Source of the DNA: Haliscomenobacter sp041740695
GTDB taxonomy: Bacteria > Bacteroidota > Bacteroidia > Chitinophagales > Saprospiraceae
Direction: 5' to 3'
NCBI RefSeq assembly: GCF_041740695.1
Contig: NZ_JBGSLK010000093.1
Span: forward strand, 62,001-126,000
Length of the DNA: 64,000 nucleotides
Below are positions 51,683 to 60,106 of the stretch, piece after piece. The translations under genes and the position numbers were made by a program. How positions within the stretch are numbered: position 1 is the stretch's first letter; each line of letters begins with the position of its first letter. Below the pieces are notes generated by a model. The model saw only the letters and a program-made list of their open reading frames with translations. It did no database searches and had not been told where the DNA came from.

Positions 51683-52177
51683 CTATTCTTCTTTTTTGGT
51701 CAGTACAATTACCCCGACCATTGTAGCGATGAGCAGCACTGAGGTCAGTTCAAAGGGCAGCAAGTATTCGTTGAAGAGCATTTTGCCCAGTACTTTGACC
51801 GTACCATTTTCAGCAGGATTGTTACCTCTGGCTGGGAGTGTGGTCACATAAGTGCCATAGCCCAAAATGCCAGCCATGGCCAAGCCAAACAGACCGGCCA
51901 GCCACTTGACACTGGCATTGTTGCTGACTATCGAACTCACCGAGTTCAAATTGAGCATCATCACCACAAAAAGGAAAAGAACCATAATGGCCCCTGCATA
52001 AACAATGATGTGTACGAACGCTACAAATTCAGCATTGAGTTGTAAATAAAGGCCCGCCATAGCAAAAAAAGTAACCACCAATGCCAAGACACTGTACATG
52101 GCATTGCGGGCGAAAATGGTGACAAGGGCACCAACGATTGCGATAAGGGCGAGTCCGTAAAAAATGACCTGTTCCAT
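51683..52177 (-). CDS. nuoJ: NADH-quinone oxidoreductase subunit J
   Basis: A 164-residue membrane subunit with five helices. AEFVAFVHIIVYAGAIMVLFLFVVMMLN is the diagnostic TM3 region (with the pi-bulge Tyr-Ala-Gly), and YLLPFELTSVLLIATMVGVIVLTKKEE the last helix. It lies five bases after nuoI. Confidence 0.95.
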   Translation of the reverse strand: MEQVIFYGLALIAIVGALVTIFARNAMYSVLALVVTFFAMAGLYLQLNAEFVAFVHIIVYAGAIMVLFLFVVMMLNLNSVSSIVSNNASVKWLAGLFGLAMAGILGYGTYVTTLPARGNNPAENGTVKVLGKMLFNEYLLPFELTSVLLIATMVGVIVLTKKEE

Positions 52178-52182
52178 GTGCT

Positions 52183-52713
52183 TTATTTGTCCTTCTTGCG
52201 TTTGCTAATGTCGATGCGGCCTTCCAGGGCTACCTTTTCTACCAGGTCTTCTTTGTGGAAGATGAAATCGGCGCGCTCGTAATTCGAGGGCAGAATCCGA
52301 TCGGTGAGGTAAATGGCATCTTTGGGGCAGGCTTCTTCGCACATACCACAAAAGATACAGCGCAGCATATTGATGTCGTACTCCACCGCGTATTTTTCCT
52401 CACGGTAGAGGTGTTCTTCTCCTTTTTGGCGCTCACCAGCAACCATCGTGATGGCTTCGGCTGGGCAGGCTACTGCACAAAGCCCACAGGCGGTGCAGTT
52501 TTCACGCCCTTCGGCATCCCGTTTGAGTACGTGTAGGCCCCGGAAAACGGCGCTGTGTTCGCGCACTTGTTCGGGATATTGAACCGTGGCACCTTTTTTC
52601 AACATATGCGAAAACGTAACCCGTAAACCACCGACGATGGCTGGCAGGTACATGCGTTCGCTGAAGGTCATTTCCTTGTTCGAAACTTGTTTGGAGCGAT
52701 TGGTCAATTGCAT
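52183..52713 (-). CDS. nuoI: NADH-quinone oxidoreductase subunit I
   Basis: A 176-residue ferredoxin-like subunit holding clusters N6a and N6b: CTACGLCAVACP and CIFCGMCEEACP are two complete 4Fe-4S motifs. It passes electrons towards NuoB. The N-terminal amphipathic segment MYLPAIVGGLRVTFSHML contacts the membrane arm. Fifteen bases downstream of nuoH. Confidence 0.96.
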   Translation of the reverse strand: MQLTNRSKQVSNKEMTFSERMYLPAIVGGLRVTFSHMLKKGATVQYPEQVREHSAVFRGLHVLKRDAEGRENCTACGLCAVACPAEAITMVAGERQKGEEHLYREEKYAVEYDINMLRCIFCGMCEEACPKDAIYLTDRILPSNYERADFIFHKEDLVEKVALEGRIDISKRKKDK

Positions 52714-52728
52714 GTTTACCCGTTTTGC

Positions 52729-53748
52729 TTAGATGAAACTAAAAATAGCGCCATAAACGACCACCAATAAGATAGCCAGAGGCATCAGTACTTGCCAACC
52801 CAAATGCATGAGTTGATCGTAACGGAAACGTGGAATCGTCCAACGAATCCACATAAAAAAGAAAATGAAGAAGATGATTTTGGCAAAAAGTACACCCACA
52901 CCAACCAGGACTGCAATGCCTGCGGGCAGTAAACTCATACCCGGGAAGTGGTAACCGCCAAAAAACAGGGTTGAAATCACTGCGGAAGACGCAAACATGT
53001 TGACGTATTCTGAAAACAGGAAGAAACCCAATTTCATACTGGTGTATTCGGTGTGGTAACCACCCACCAATTCGGTTTCACATTCTGGAAGATCGAAGGG
53101 CGTCCGGTTGGTTTCAGCAAAAGCGCAAATCAGGAAAATCAAAAAACCAATAGGGTATTTGAACACGTTCCAAACTTCATGTTGCGATTCAACAATGGCG
53201 CTCATTTGCAAAGATTCACTGCCCAGGATGATCGGGATGATCGACAAACCCATCGCCAATTCATAACTGATCATTTGGGAAGAAGCACGTACTGCCCCCA
53301 ACAGGGAATACTTGTTATTGGAAGACCAACCACCGATCAAAATGCCATATACCCCAAGAGAAACTACCCCAAAAATGTAAAGAATCCCCACATTGAGATC
53401 AGCAATTTGCAGCGCATATTTTTGTCCGCCGATTTCGAAATACTTGGGACTCCAGGGAATCACTGCACTGGTCATCAAGGCCGTCAACATCGCAATGCTG
53501 GGACCGAGAATAAACAAAATCCGATTGGAACCAGCCGGACGGTGTTCTTCCTTGAAGATCATTTTGACCCCATCGGCAATGGGTTGCAACAACCCTAAGG
53601 GACCCGCCCGGTTGGGGCCGATCCGATCTTGCATGAATGCTGCAACTTTGCGCTCAAAATAGGTGCTGTATGCAGCAACGCCCAGGGTAATCACAAACAG
53701 GACCACCGCCAACAATATTTTGAAAGTAAATACAGATGCTAGTATCAT
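52729..53748 (-). CDS. nuoH: NADH-quinone oxidoreductase subunit H
   Basis: A 339-residue membrane subunit at the quinone site, with eight helices. Markers are AFMQDRIGPNRAGPLGLLQPIADGVKMIFKE and FAETNRTPFDLPECETELVGGYHTEYT. Acidic residues of the loop that line the quinone channel are present. Its ATG overlaps the nuoG TGA by four bases (ATGA), which implies translational coupling. Confidence 0.96.
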   Translation of the reverse strand: MILASVFTFKILLAVVLFVITLGVAAYSTYFERKVAAFMQDRIGPNRAGPLGLLQPIADGVKMIFKEEHRPAGSNRILFILGPSIAMLTALMTSAVIPWSPKYFEIGGQKYALQIADLNVGILYIFGVVSLGVYGILIGGWSSNNKYSLLGAVRASSQMISYELAMGLSIIPIILGSESLQMSAIVESQHEVWNVFKYPIGFLIFLICAFAETNRTPFDLPECETELVGGYHTEYTSMKLGFFLFSEYVNMFASSAVISTLFFGGYHFPGMSLLPAGIAVLVGVGVLFAKIIFFIFFFMWIRWTIPRFRYDQLMHLGWQVLMPLAILLVVVYGAIFSFI

Positions 53749-54695
53749 TGCGCTGCTCCAATTTGAGGATGAACAACATCCAATTCGTAAGGCAAGTGAT
53801 TTTGAGCAATGACCGAATGGGTATCAATTCGGCGTGGCCCTTCAATCACCCAATCTGATTTTTGCTTGGTTTCAAAGCGGCAGGTGTTGCAGATGAACTC
53901 GTCCACTTCGCCATACTGGTCTTTTCTTCCGGTTACCCGCAAGACTTCTTCGCCCTGGAACCACAAAGTGACCTTGCCACTACACTTGTCGCAATGGCGA
54001 TGTGCATTCATTGGGTTGGTGAACCAAACCCGGCTTTTGAAGCGGAAGGTTTTATCGGTCAATGCACCTACTGGACACACATCTACAACGTTACCTGAAA
54101 AGTCATTGCTGATGATGTTTTCAATGTAAGTGCTGATTTCAGCGGCATCGCCACGGTTGATGATGCCATGTACCCGTCCATCGGTGAGCTGATCAGCAAC
54201 GTATACGCAGCGGTAGCACAAGATGCAACGAGTCATGTGCAACTGGATATAGGGGCCAATGTCAATTTTATCGAAAGTTCGACGGCCAAAATCATACCGA
54301 GTAGTGGCTGCACCATGCTCGTAGGAGAGATCCTGCAAGTGGCACTCGCCCGCCTGATCACAAACCGGGCAATCCAATGGGTGGTTGATTAACAACAGTT
54401 CTACAACTCCCTTGCGTGCTTCGATGACTTCGGGAGAAGTGACGTTTTCTACTACCATCCCATCTGCAATTTGGGTACAGCAAGAGGCGACCAGTTTGGG
54501 CATCCCCCGTGGGTTCTGTTCCGAAGATTTGGTCACTTTTACCAAACAAACCCGGCACTTGCCTCCACTGCCTTTCAGCTTGGAATAGTAGCACATGGCT
54601 GGTGGCACGTTTTCTCCGATCATCCTGGCTGCATTCAGGATGGTGGTACCGGGTGCTACGTCGATGGTGATGTTGTCGATGGTTACCTTTGGCAT
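53745..54695 (-). CDS. nuoG: Short NADH-quinone oxidoreductase subunit G
   Basis: A 316-residue NuoG made only of the Fe-S N-terminal part. The 2Fe-2S cysteines are MCYYSKLKGSGGKCRVC and SCC, the His-ligated 4Fe-4S is HPLDCPVCDQAGEC, and the second 4Fe-4S is CILCYRC with DVCPVGAL. The molybdopterin-like domain of the E. coli subunit is absent; its start survives as a CxxC-x30-CxxC remnant (HCDKC ... FICNTC), which could bind a metal. The ATG at 54693-54695 (MPKVTIDNI) is chosen; the 42 upstream residues come from 30-base tandem repeats. It overlaps nuoH by four bases. Confidence 0.93.
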   Translation of the reverse strand: MPKVTIDNITIDVAPGTTILNAARMIGENVPPAMCYYSKLKGSGGKCRVCLVKVTKSSEQNPRGMPKLVASCCTQIADGMVVENVTSPEVIEARKGVVELLLINHPLDCPVCDQAGECHLQDLSYEHGAATTRYDFGRRTFDKIDIGPYIQLHMTRCILCYRCVYVADQLTDGRVHGIINRGDAAEISTYIENIISNDFSGNVVDVCPVGALTDKTFRFKSRVWFTNPMNAHRHCDKCSGKVTLWFQGEEVLRVTGRKDQYGEVDEFICNTCRFETKQKSDWVIEGPRRIDTHSVIAQNHLPYELDVVHPQIGAAQ

Positions 54696-54710
54696 TGTTT
54701 TCGTCGTGTC

Positions 54711-54770
54711 TCCCACGGCTAAAGCCATGGGTTGAGTTTGCCCCACGGCTAAAGCCATGGGTTGAGTTTT
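54711..54770. repeat. Two 30-base tandem repeats upstream of nuoG
   Basis: Units 54711-54740 and 54741-54770 differ at two positions only ((T/C)CCCACGGCTAAAGCCATGG, GTTGAGTTT(G/T)). Each carries the small palindrome CCATGG-type words. A third palindrome, CCCATGGATGAATCCATGGG, follows at 54781-54800. In the - frame they would encode TQPMALAVG twice, an apparent NuoG extension that I reject as coding. Confidence 0.85.
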
Positions 54771-54810
54771 TATATGGCCTCCCATGGATGAATCCATGGG
54801 GTGGCAAGAT

Positions 54811-54924
54811 CGTAGGGGCAACCCTATGTGGTTGCCATTGGTAGGGGCAACCCTATGTGGTTGCCTTTGGTAAGGGCAACCCTATGTGGTTGCCTTTGGT
54901 AGGGGCAACCACGCAGGGTTGCCC
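54811..54924. repeat. Four 29-base tandem palindromic repeats
   Basis: Units at 54811-54839, 54840-54868, 54869-54897 and 54898-54924 (last diverged), each GGTAGGGGCAACCCTATGTG + GTTGCC. Each unit is itself a hairpin (GGGGCAACC / GGTTGCC). The array abuts the nuoF stop codon and lies within the nuo operon. Confidence 0.88.
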
Positions 54925-56274
54925 TTACGCCGTTACCGGTTCAGCAGAGCGACCCATGCCATAATTGCGGCGGGTAGCTTCCTGAGGCTGGAGGACGTGC
55001 CACTCGAATTCATCACGGAAGTGACGAATGGCAGCAGCTACCGGCCATGCCGCAGCATCTCCGAATGGACAGATGGTGTTGCCTTCAATTTTGCGTTGTA
55101 CGTCCCACAGCAGGTCGATGTCTTCCATGCGACCGTGGCCGTGTTCCAGGCGGTGCAGGATTTTCTCCATCCAGCCGGTACCTTCCCGACAAGGGCTACA
55201 CTGGCCACAAGATTCGTGGTGGTAAAAGCGGGAGAAATTCCAGGTATTGCGCACTACACATTGGTCTTCATCAAATACGATAAAGCCACCTGAACCCAGC
55301 ATACTTCCGGTAGCAAAACCACCGTCGGCCAGTGACTCGTAGCTCATCAAGCGCGGCTCACCTTTGGCGGTTGTAGTAATCAGGCGTTGGGGCAGAATGG
55401 GTACAGAAGACCCACCAGGTACGAGGGCCTTGAGTTGTTTTCCTCCTTTGATGCCCCCACAATATTCGTCGGAGTAAATGAATTCTTCAACTGGAACGCC
55501 CAATTCAATTTCGTATACGCCAGGCTTGTTGATGTTGCCGCAAGCGGAAATCAATTTGGTGCCAGTACTTGCTCCGATGCCAATTTTGGCGTAAGCCTCG
55601 CCACCTTCATTGATGATGAAAGGGACTTTACAAATGGTTTCAACGTTGTTAACGATAGTGGGACAGCCCCACAAACCTTCCACGGCTGGAAATGGGGGTT
55701 TGATGCGCGGGTTACCCCGTTTGCCTTCCAGGGATTCAATCAGTGCGGTTTCTTCACCACAGATATAAGCACCACCACCGGGGTGGACATGTAAATCGAG
55801 GGAGTAGCTGGTACCCAGGATGTTTTCACCTAGGTAACCTTTGGCATAGGCTTCATCGATGGCCTGCTGAAGGATGTGCAGGATGTACATGTACTCGCCA
55901 CGAATGTAAATGTAGGCAGTACGTACGCCAAGTGCAAAACTGGAAGCAATCATGCCCTCAATCAACAGATGAGGAATTTTTTCCATCAGGAGCCTATCCT
56001 TGAAAGTACCGGGTTCGGATTCATCAGCATTGCAGAGCAGGTAGCGAGGTTTGTCGCTGCCTTTAAAAATGAAACTCCACTTCATGCCCGTTGGAAAACC
56101 AGCTCCACCACGGCCACGCAAACCAGATTTTTTCACTTCTTCGGTGACTTCGTCGGGTTGCATTTTTTTCAATGCTTTTTCCAGCGAACGGTATCCACCG
56201 TTTTTGATGTACCCTTCAATCCCCGTGATTTCAGGTTTATTGATGTGCTCGGTCAATATTTTCAACCTACTCAT
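54925..56274 (-). CDS. nuoF: NADH-quinone oxidoreductase subunit F
   Basis: A 449-residue NADH-binding subunit. It holds the NADH/FMN site in GLRGRGGAGFPTGMKWSF and GGGAYICGEETALIESLEG, and the N3 4Fe-4S cluster in ESCGQCSPCREGTGW (with a further Cys in NTICPFGDAAAWP). It takes electrons from NADH. Its ATG overlaps the nuoE TGA by four bases. The last residues (SAEPVTA) border the 29-base repeats, which may have replaced its original 3' flank. Confidence 0.96.
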   Translation of the reverse strand: MSRLKILTEHINKPEITGIEGYIKNGGYRSLEKALKKMQPDEVTEEVKKSGLRGRGGAGFPTGMKWSFIFKGSDKPRYLLCNADESEPGTFKDRLLMEKIPHLLIEGMIASSFALGVRTAYIYIRGEYMYILHILQQAIDEAYAKGYLGENILGTSYSLDLHVHPGGGAYICGEETALIESLEGKRGNPRIKPPFPAVEGLWGCPTIVNNVETICKVPFIINEGGEAYAKIGIGASTGTKLISACGNINKPGVYEIELGVPVEEFIYSDEYCGGIKGGKQLKALVPGGSSVPILPQRLITTTAKGEPRLMSYESLADGGFATGSMLGSGGFIVFDEDQCVVRNTWNFSRFYHHESCGQCSPCREGTGWMEKILHRLEHGHGRMEDIDLLWDVQRKIEGNTICPFGDAAAWPVAAAIRHFRDEFEWHVLQPQEATRRNYGMGRSAEPVTA

Positions 56275-56780
56275 AGCTGTGTGGCGTTTTGTCTGAAGGC
56301 CTCCAATAGTTGATCAATCTTCTCCTCGGTCAAAAACTCGTGGTATTTTTCACCCACTTGCATCATTGGCGCGTAACCGCAAGCTCCAAGGCATTCCACC
56401 GTTTTGATGGTGAACATACCATCTGGAGTAGTTTCCCCATCCTGAATGTTCAACTTTTGCTCCAGGTACTTCACAATGTTGTCGGAGCCAACCAGCATAC
56501 AAGGCCCGGTACGGCATACTTCCAACACGTTTTTGCCAACGGGATGCACGTGAAACATGGTGTAAAAAGTAGCCACTTCATACACCTCAATGTGCTGAAT
56601 ATCGAGCAACCCAGCTACATAGTCCATCACCTCTACGCTGATCCAACCAAAGTCTTTTTGAGCCAGGTGCAGAATGGGCAAAATGGCCGACTTCTGCTTT
56701 CCTTCCGGGTAACGCTTCAGTAGCGTTTGAACCTGGGCCAGACGTTCTGGTGAAAAAGTTATATTTTTTGTCTCGATCAT
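56271..56780 (-). CDS. nuoE: NADH-quinone oxidoreductase subunit E
   Basis: A 169-residue thioredoxin-fold subunit with the N1a 2Fe-2S cluster: CRTGPCM and ECLGACGYAP give the four Cys ligands. The N-terminal helix (RLAQVQTLLKRYPEGKQKSAI) is typical. It lies after an 86-base gap from nuoD that contains a strong hairpin, and is coupled to nuoF. Confidence 0.95.
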   Translation of the reverse strand: MIETKNITFSPERLAQVQTLLKRYPEGKQKSAILPILHLAQKDFGWISVEVMDYVAGLLDIQHIEVYEVATFYTMFHVHPVGKNVLEVCRTGPCMLVGSDNIVKYLEQKLNIQDGETTPDGMFTIKTVECLGACGYAPMMQVGEKYHEFLTEEKIDQLLEAFRQNATQL

Positions 56781-56823
56781 TGATCAACTTTTAACATCAC
56801 TACTAAAAAAGGCTTTCGTCGTA

Positions 56824-56866
56824 CGGGTACCCCTCGCGGGTACCCCGGCACCCGCGAGGGGTGCCG
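56824..56866. repeat. Nested GC-rich hairpin in nuoD-nuoE gap
   Basis: GGTACCCCTCGCGGGTACC and GGCACCCGCGAGGGGTGCC are imperfect inverted copies of each other (17 of 19), and each half can also fold on itself through GGTAC/GTACC or GGCAC/GTGCC. The element abuts the nuoD stop. A within-operon position suggests attenuation or mRNA processing rather than full termination. Confidence 0.8.
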
Positions 56867-58081
56867 CTACGCATCTAATTCACCCGCAATCACGTTCATG
56901 CTACTCATCGTCAGGATGGCGTCTGAAAGCATCGAACCCTTGATCATTTCGGGGAAAGCCTGGTAATAAATAAAGCAGGGGCGTCTGAAATGTAGGCGAT
57001 AGGGCTGGCGACCACCATCGCTGATGAGGTAGAAACCCAATTCACCATTTCCACCTTCCACAGCGTGGTATACTTCACCTTTGGGGACATCAACTTCACC
57101 CATCACAATTTTGAAATGCCAAATCAGAGCCTCCATTTTGGTGTAGACGTCCTGCTTAGGAGGCAGGTAAAACTCGGGTACATGGGCGAAATAATCCCCT
57201 TTGGGCATTTGTTGCAACTTGGCGTAGGCTTGCTCAAGGATGCTCAAACTTTGCCAAATTTCTTCATTTCGCACACAGAAGCGATCGTAAACGTCCCCGG
57301 ATTGGCCAATGGGAATGATGAAGTCGAAGTCTTGGTAGGAAGAATATGGATTCATCACCCGTACATCGTAGTCCAAACCAGCAGCGCGCAGGTTGGGCCC
57401 TGTGAAACCATAATCGAGTGCGTCTTCTACACTGATGCCACCAACGCCAATGGTCCTGTCCATGAAGATGCGGTTGCGGGACAACAAACCTTCAAATTCT
57501 TTCCACACTTTGGGGAATTCATCCAAAAACTTGCGGATGCGGCGCATCACATTGTCATCAAAGTCGCGTTCAAAACCGCCGATGCGGCCTATGTTGGTGG
57601 TCAGGCGTGATCCACAAATGGCTTCATAAATTTCGTAGACATGCTCCCGTTGCTGGAATACGTAGACGAAGCCGGTTAAGGCTCCAGTATCTACCCCGAC
57701 CACACTATTACAAATCAAGTGATCAGTGATGCGGGCCAATTCCATGATGATCACCCGCATGTAGTCCACCCGTTTGGGGGTTTGTACATCCAGGAGCTTT
57801 TCTACAGTCAATTGCCAGCCAATGTTGTTGATGGGGGAGGAGCAATAATTGAGCCGGTCGGTGATGGGGGTGATTTGGTAAAAAGGCCGATGCTCCGCCA
57901 ATTTTTCAAAGGCGCGGTGGATGTAGCCAATGGTGGCCTCACCGGATACGATGTATTCGCCATCCATTTGCAGCACGTTTTGGAAAATACCGTGCGTGGC
58001 TGGGTGGGTAGGACCTAGGTTGAGCGTGTTGTACTGCTTTTCCTCTTGGAGTCCGGGTGGAGTGGTTTGTAATGTATCCAT
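56867..58081 (-). CDS. nuoD: NADH-quinone oxidoreductase subunit D
   Basis: A 404-residue 49-kDa-type quinone-site subunit. It has LNLGPTHPATHG near the N terminus (quinone-head His), GYIHRAFEKLAEH, and the C-terminal RPCFIYYQAFPEM and ILTMSSMNVIAGELDA. NuoC is a separate gene, unlike the fused NuoCD of enterobacteria. Its ATG shares one base with the nuoC TGA. Confidence 0.96.
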   Translation of the reverse strand: MDTLQTTPPGLQEEKQYNTLNLGPTHPATHGIFQNVLQMDGEYIVSGEATIGYIHRAFEKLAEHRPFYQITPITDRLNYCSSPINNIGWQLTVEKLLDVQTPKRVDYMRVIIMELARITDHLICNSVVGVDTGALTGFVYVFQQREHVYEIYEAICGSRLTTNIGRIGGFERDFDDNVMRRIRKFLDEFPKVWKEFEGLLSRNRIFMDRTIGVGGISVEDALDYGFTGPNLRAAGLDYDVRVMNPYSSYQDFDFIIPIGQSGDVYDRFCVRNEEIWQSLSILEQAYAKLQQMPKGDYFAHVPEFYLPPKQDVYTKMEALIWHFKIVMGEVDVPKGEVYHAVEGGNGELGFYLISDGGRQPYRLHFRRPCFIYYQAFPEMIKGSMLSDAILTMSSMNVIAGELDA

Positions 58082-58593
58082 CAGCGGCCAAAATATTTGT
58101 CGTCCTTGTCGGTGCGGGTTCCATCTTCGAGTGGATACTGCTTCAACAAAGGGTGATAGTCCATATCGTCAACATTCAGGATGCGGCGCAAATCAGGATG
58201 CCCGATGAACCGAATGCCAAAAAAATCAAAAGTTTCTCTTTCCATCCAATTGGCAGCTTTGAACACTGTCGTAGCGGTTGGCACCACTGGATCATTGGCT
58301 GGAAAAAAGGTGCGCAAGCGCAAGCGAACGTTGTGCACCAGACTATGCAAGTGGTAAATAACGCCTAATTCCTGTCCGCTTTGTTCAGGAAAATGGACAC
58401 CACAAAGATCAGTCATGAAAATGAACTGGAACGCAGCATCTTCCTTCAGCCATTTGATGATGTCGATCACGTCTTCACGAGGCACGTTTAACGAGAGCAG
58501 ACCAAATGGTTCATCATGGCTAAGAATTTTACCCGGGAATTGGGCAGAAAGTCTTTCCACAATTGATTCGTGGGTAATATCGGTAGCAGTCAT
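58081..58593 (-). CDS. nuoC: NADH-quinone oxidoreductase subunit C
   Basis: A 170-residue 30-kDa-type subunit of the peripheral arm. Diagnostic is the C-terminal block RETFDFFGIRFIGHPDLRRIL (variant of ERExxDxxGxxFxGHPxLRRIL), with HYHPLLKQYPL. It docks NuoD and NuoI and has no cofactor. It begins 12 bases after nuoB and overlaps nuoD by one base. Confidence 0.94.
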   Translation of the reverse strand: MTATDITHESIVERLSAQFPGKILSHDEPFGLLSLNVPREDVIDIIKWLKEDAAFQFIFMTDLCGVHFPEQSGQELGVIYHLHSLVHNVRLRLRTFFPANDPVVPTATTVFKAANWMERETFDFFGIRFIGHPDLRRILNVDDMDYHPLLKQYPLEDGTRTDKDDKYFGR

Positions 58594-58605
58594 AATGGAC
58601 TTCGA

Positions 58606-59145
58606 TTATTCAATGCCGTAAGAATTCAATAATTGTTGGTATTCATCACTGTTGCGGCGGCGCAAAGATTCGTTTTTAATCAATTCCTGGATCTTCATCA
58701 CCCCGTCAATGATGGCTTCTGGGGTAGGGGGGCAACCTGGCACATACACATCTACCGGAATCACCTTATCGATGCCCTGCAAAACACTGTATGTATCAAA
58801 AATTCCCCCTGAAGATGCACAGGCACCCACCGACAATACCCAGCGAGGCTCGGCCATTTGCAGATAAACCTGCTTGAGTACCGGCCCCATCTTTTTAGCA
58901 ATGGTACCCATCACCATGAGTAAGTCGGCCTGGCGAGGTGAAAAGCTAAGGCGTTCGGAACCAAAACGGGCCAAATCATAATGTGCACCCATGGTTGCCA
59001 TAAACTCGATGCCGCAGCAGGAAGTAGCAAAGGGAAGTGGCCAAATGGAGTTGGCACGAGCCAAACCAATGGCTTTATCAAATGAGGTGGCAAAAAAACC
59101 TTGTCCAGTGTGACCTTCGGGACCTTCAACCAGTTTAACAGCCAT
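58606..59145 (-). CDS. nuoB: NADH-quinone oxidoreductase subunit B
   Basis: A 179-residue subunit with the terminal N2 4Fe-4S cluster: tandem Cys in FATSCCGIEFMA, Cys in VGACASSGG, and Cys in YVPGCPPTPE. It delivers electrons to quinone. The conserved RFGSERLSFSPRQADLLMVMGT is present. The extended C terminus after PEAIID is normal for the phylum. A tandem heptad repeat lies between it and nuoA. Confidence 0.96.
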   Translation of the reverse strand: MAVKLVEGPEGHTGQGFFATSFDKAIGLARANSIWPLPFATSCCGIEFMATMGAHYDLARFGSERLSFSPRQADLLMVMGTIAKKMGPVLKQVYLQMAEPRWVLSVGACASSGGIFDTYSVLQGIDKVIPVDVYVPGCPPTPEAIIDGVMKIQELIKNESLRRRNSDEYQQLLNSYGIE

Positions 59146-59156
59146 TTTTTTTAGTT

Positions 59157-59179
59157 ATGAGTGATGAGTGATGAGTGAT
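59157..59179. repeat. GAGTGAT heptads in nuoA-nuoB gap
   Basis: Three GAGTGAT units in tandem, the same word as in the right arm of the hairpin at 14281-14383 (complement ATCACTC). No inverted partner is seen, so this looks like half of such a hairpin. Confidence 0.7.
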
Positions 59180-59214
59180 AAAACCCATGCCTCTACTTGT
59201 TTTAAAAATCAGGA

Positions 59215-59589
59215 TTACATCTGTCCTTTTTCCCAATTGAGGGCTCCTTTTTTCAAAACATAAAGATAGCCTAAGAACAGGGGGGCGATGAAGAGCAGCA
59301 TCTTCAAGTAGCCTGCTCCACCCAATTCCTTGAAATTGACTGCCCAAGGGTAAAAGAAGATCACCTCCACGTCAAACAACACGAAGAGGATGGCAGTAAG
59401 GAAATACTTGATGGAAAAAGGCAAACGAGCGTTACCTACCGATTCAACCCCACACTCAAATGCCTCGGCTTTTTGAGCGGTGTAACGTTTGGGCCCCAAC
59501 ATGTGGGTGGCCACCATTGTAGTGACAACGAAACCTCCGGCTACCAGTAGTTGAATCAGAATTGCGATGTAATCAAATTGACTCTCCAT
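59215..59589 (-). CDS. nuoA: NADH-quinone oxidoreductase subunit A
   Basis: A 124-residue first subunit of complex I with three helices. AEAFECGVESVGNARLPFSIKYFLTAILFVLFDVEVIFFYPWAV is the highly conserved core (ECG, and DVE in TM2). It starts the operon nuoA-N. ATG at 59587-59589. Confidence 0.95.
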   Translation of the reverse strand: MESQFDYIAILIQLLVAGGFVVTTMVATHMLGPKRYTAQKAEAFECGVESVGNARLPFSIKYFLTAILFVLFDVEVIFFYPWAVNFKELGGAGYLKMLLFIAPLFLGYLYVLKKGALNWEKGQM

Positions 59590-59705
59590 AGTTCAAATGT
59601 ATTTGGGCGATTACCATTGCAACAATTGGCACCAACAATCCATGAATATATTCGTGGGACAGTGCAACTTATTCGGTCAAAATTGTGTCAATGGGAATTC
59701 GGAAG

Positions 59706-59713
59706 CAAAAGTA
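59706..59713 (-). promoter_or_regulatory. Candidate -7 box for the nuo operon
   Basis: TACTTTTG on the - strand fits TAnnTTTG and lies about 117 bases upstream of nuoA. A -33 TTTG at the usual spacing is not clear. The rest of the 517-base gap (59590-60106) shows no coding signal apart from the terminator at 60047-60083. Confidence 0.4.
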
Positions 59714-60046
59714 TCAAAGCATTTTCAAATTATTAACAGTATTGCAAAGTAAAGGTTTGTAATGATTTTATTTGTACGAAGTCTAAATAAATAAATTAAA
59801 GCCTTGATTGCTAGTGACTTGTATTTTCAATCGATACTGAAAATACAGTTTGATTTGGAAAAAAAACCAAAAGCGGAATAAAATGTGGAGGATTGGGGAA
59901 GGAGTAGAATAAGGTTTCCTGCAGCAAAGGATAAAAAAGTCGCCTTGTAGCCTAAGCAGTCAGGTGAACGAGGGAATGGAAGACATATTTTTTTATTTTG
60001 TATTTTTTGTAGGACGGTTTGCTGAAGTTGCAATTGTGTGACAATA

Positions 60047-60083
60047 AATCCGGTTTTGGAAAACATTTTTCCAAAACCGGATT
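60047..60083 (-). terminator. Terminator of the secreted-protein pair
   Basis: AATCCGGTTTTGGAAAA (60047-60063) and TTTTCCAAAACCGGATT (60067-60083) are perfect 17-base arms with a three-base loop. It begins 24 bases past the stop of the 60107 gene on the - strand. Confidence 0.75.
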
Positions 60084-60106
60084 ATCCTTCAGCAAATAAA
60101 ACAGCA

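Noticed and set aside
54696..54821. 42-residue N-terminal extension of NuoG
   Set aside because: It is translated from 30-base tandem repeats (TQPMALAVG twice) and the conserved NuoG start is MPKVTIDNI at 54695.
54811..54924. Possible CRISPR array
   Set aside because: The units are directly adjacent without spacers, each unit is palindromic throughout, and no cas genes are present.
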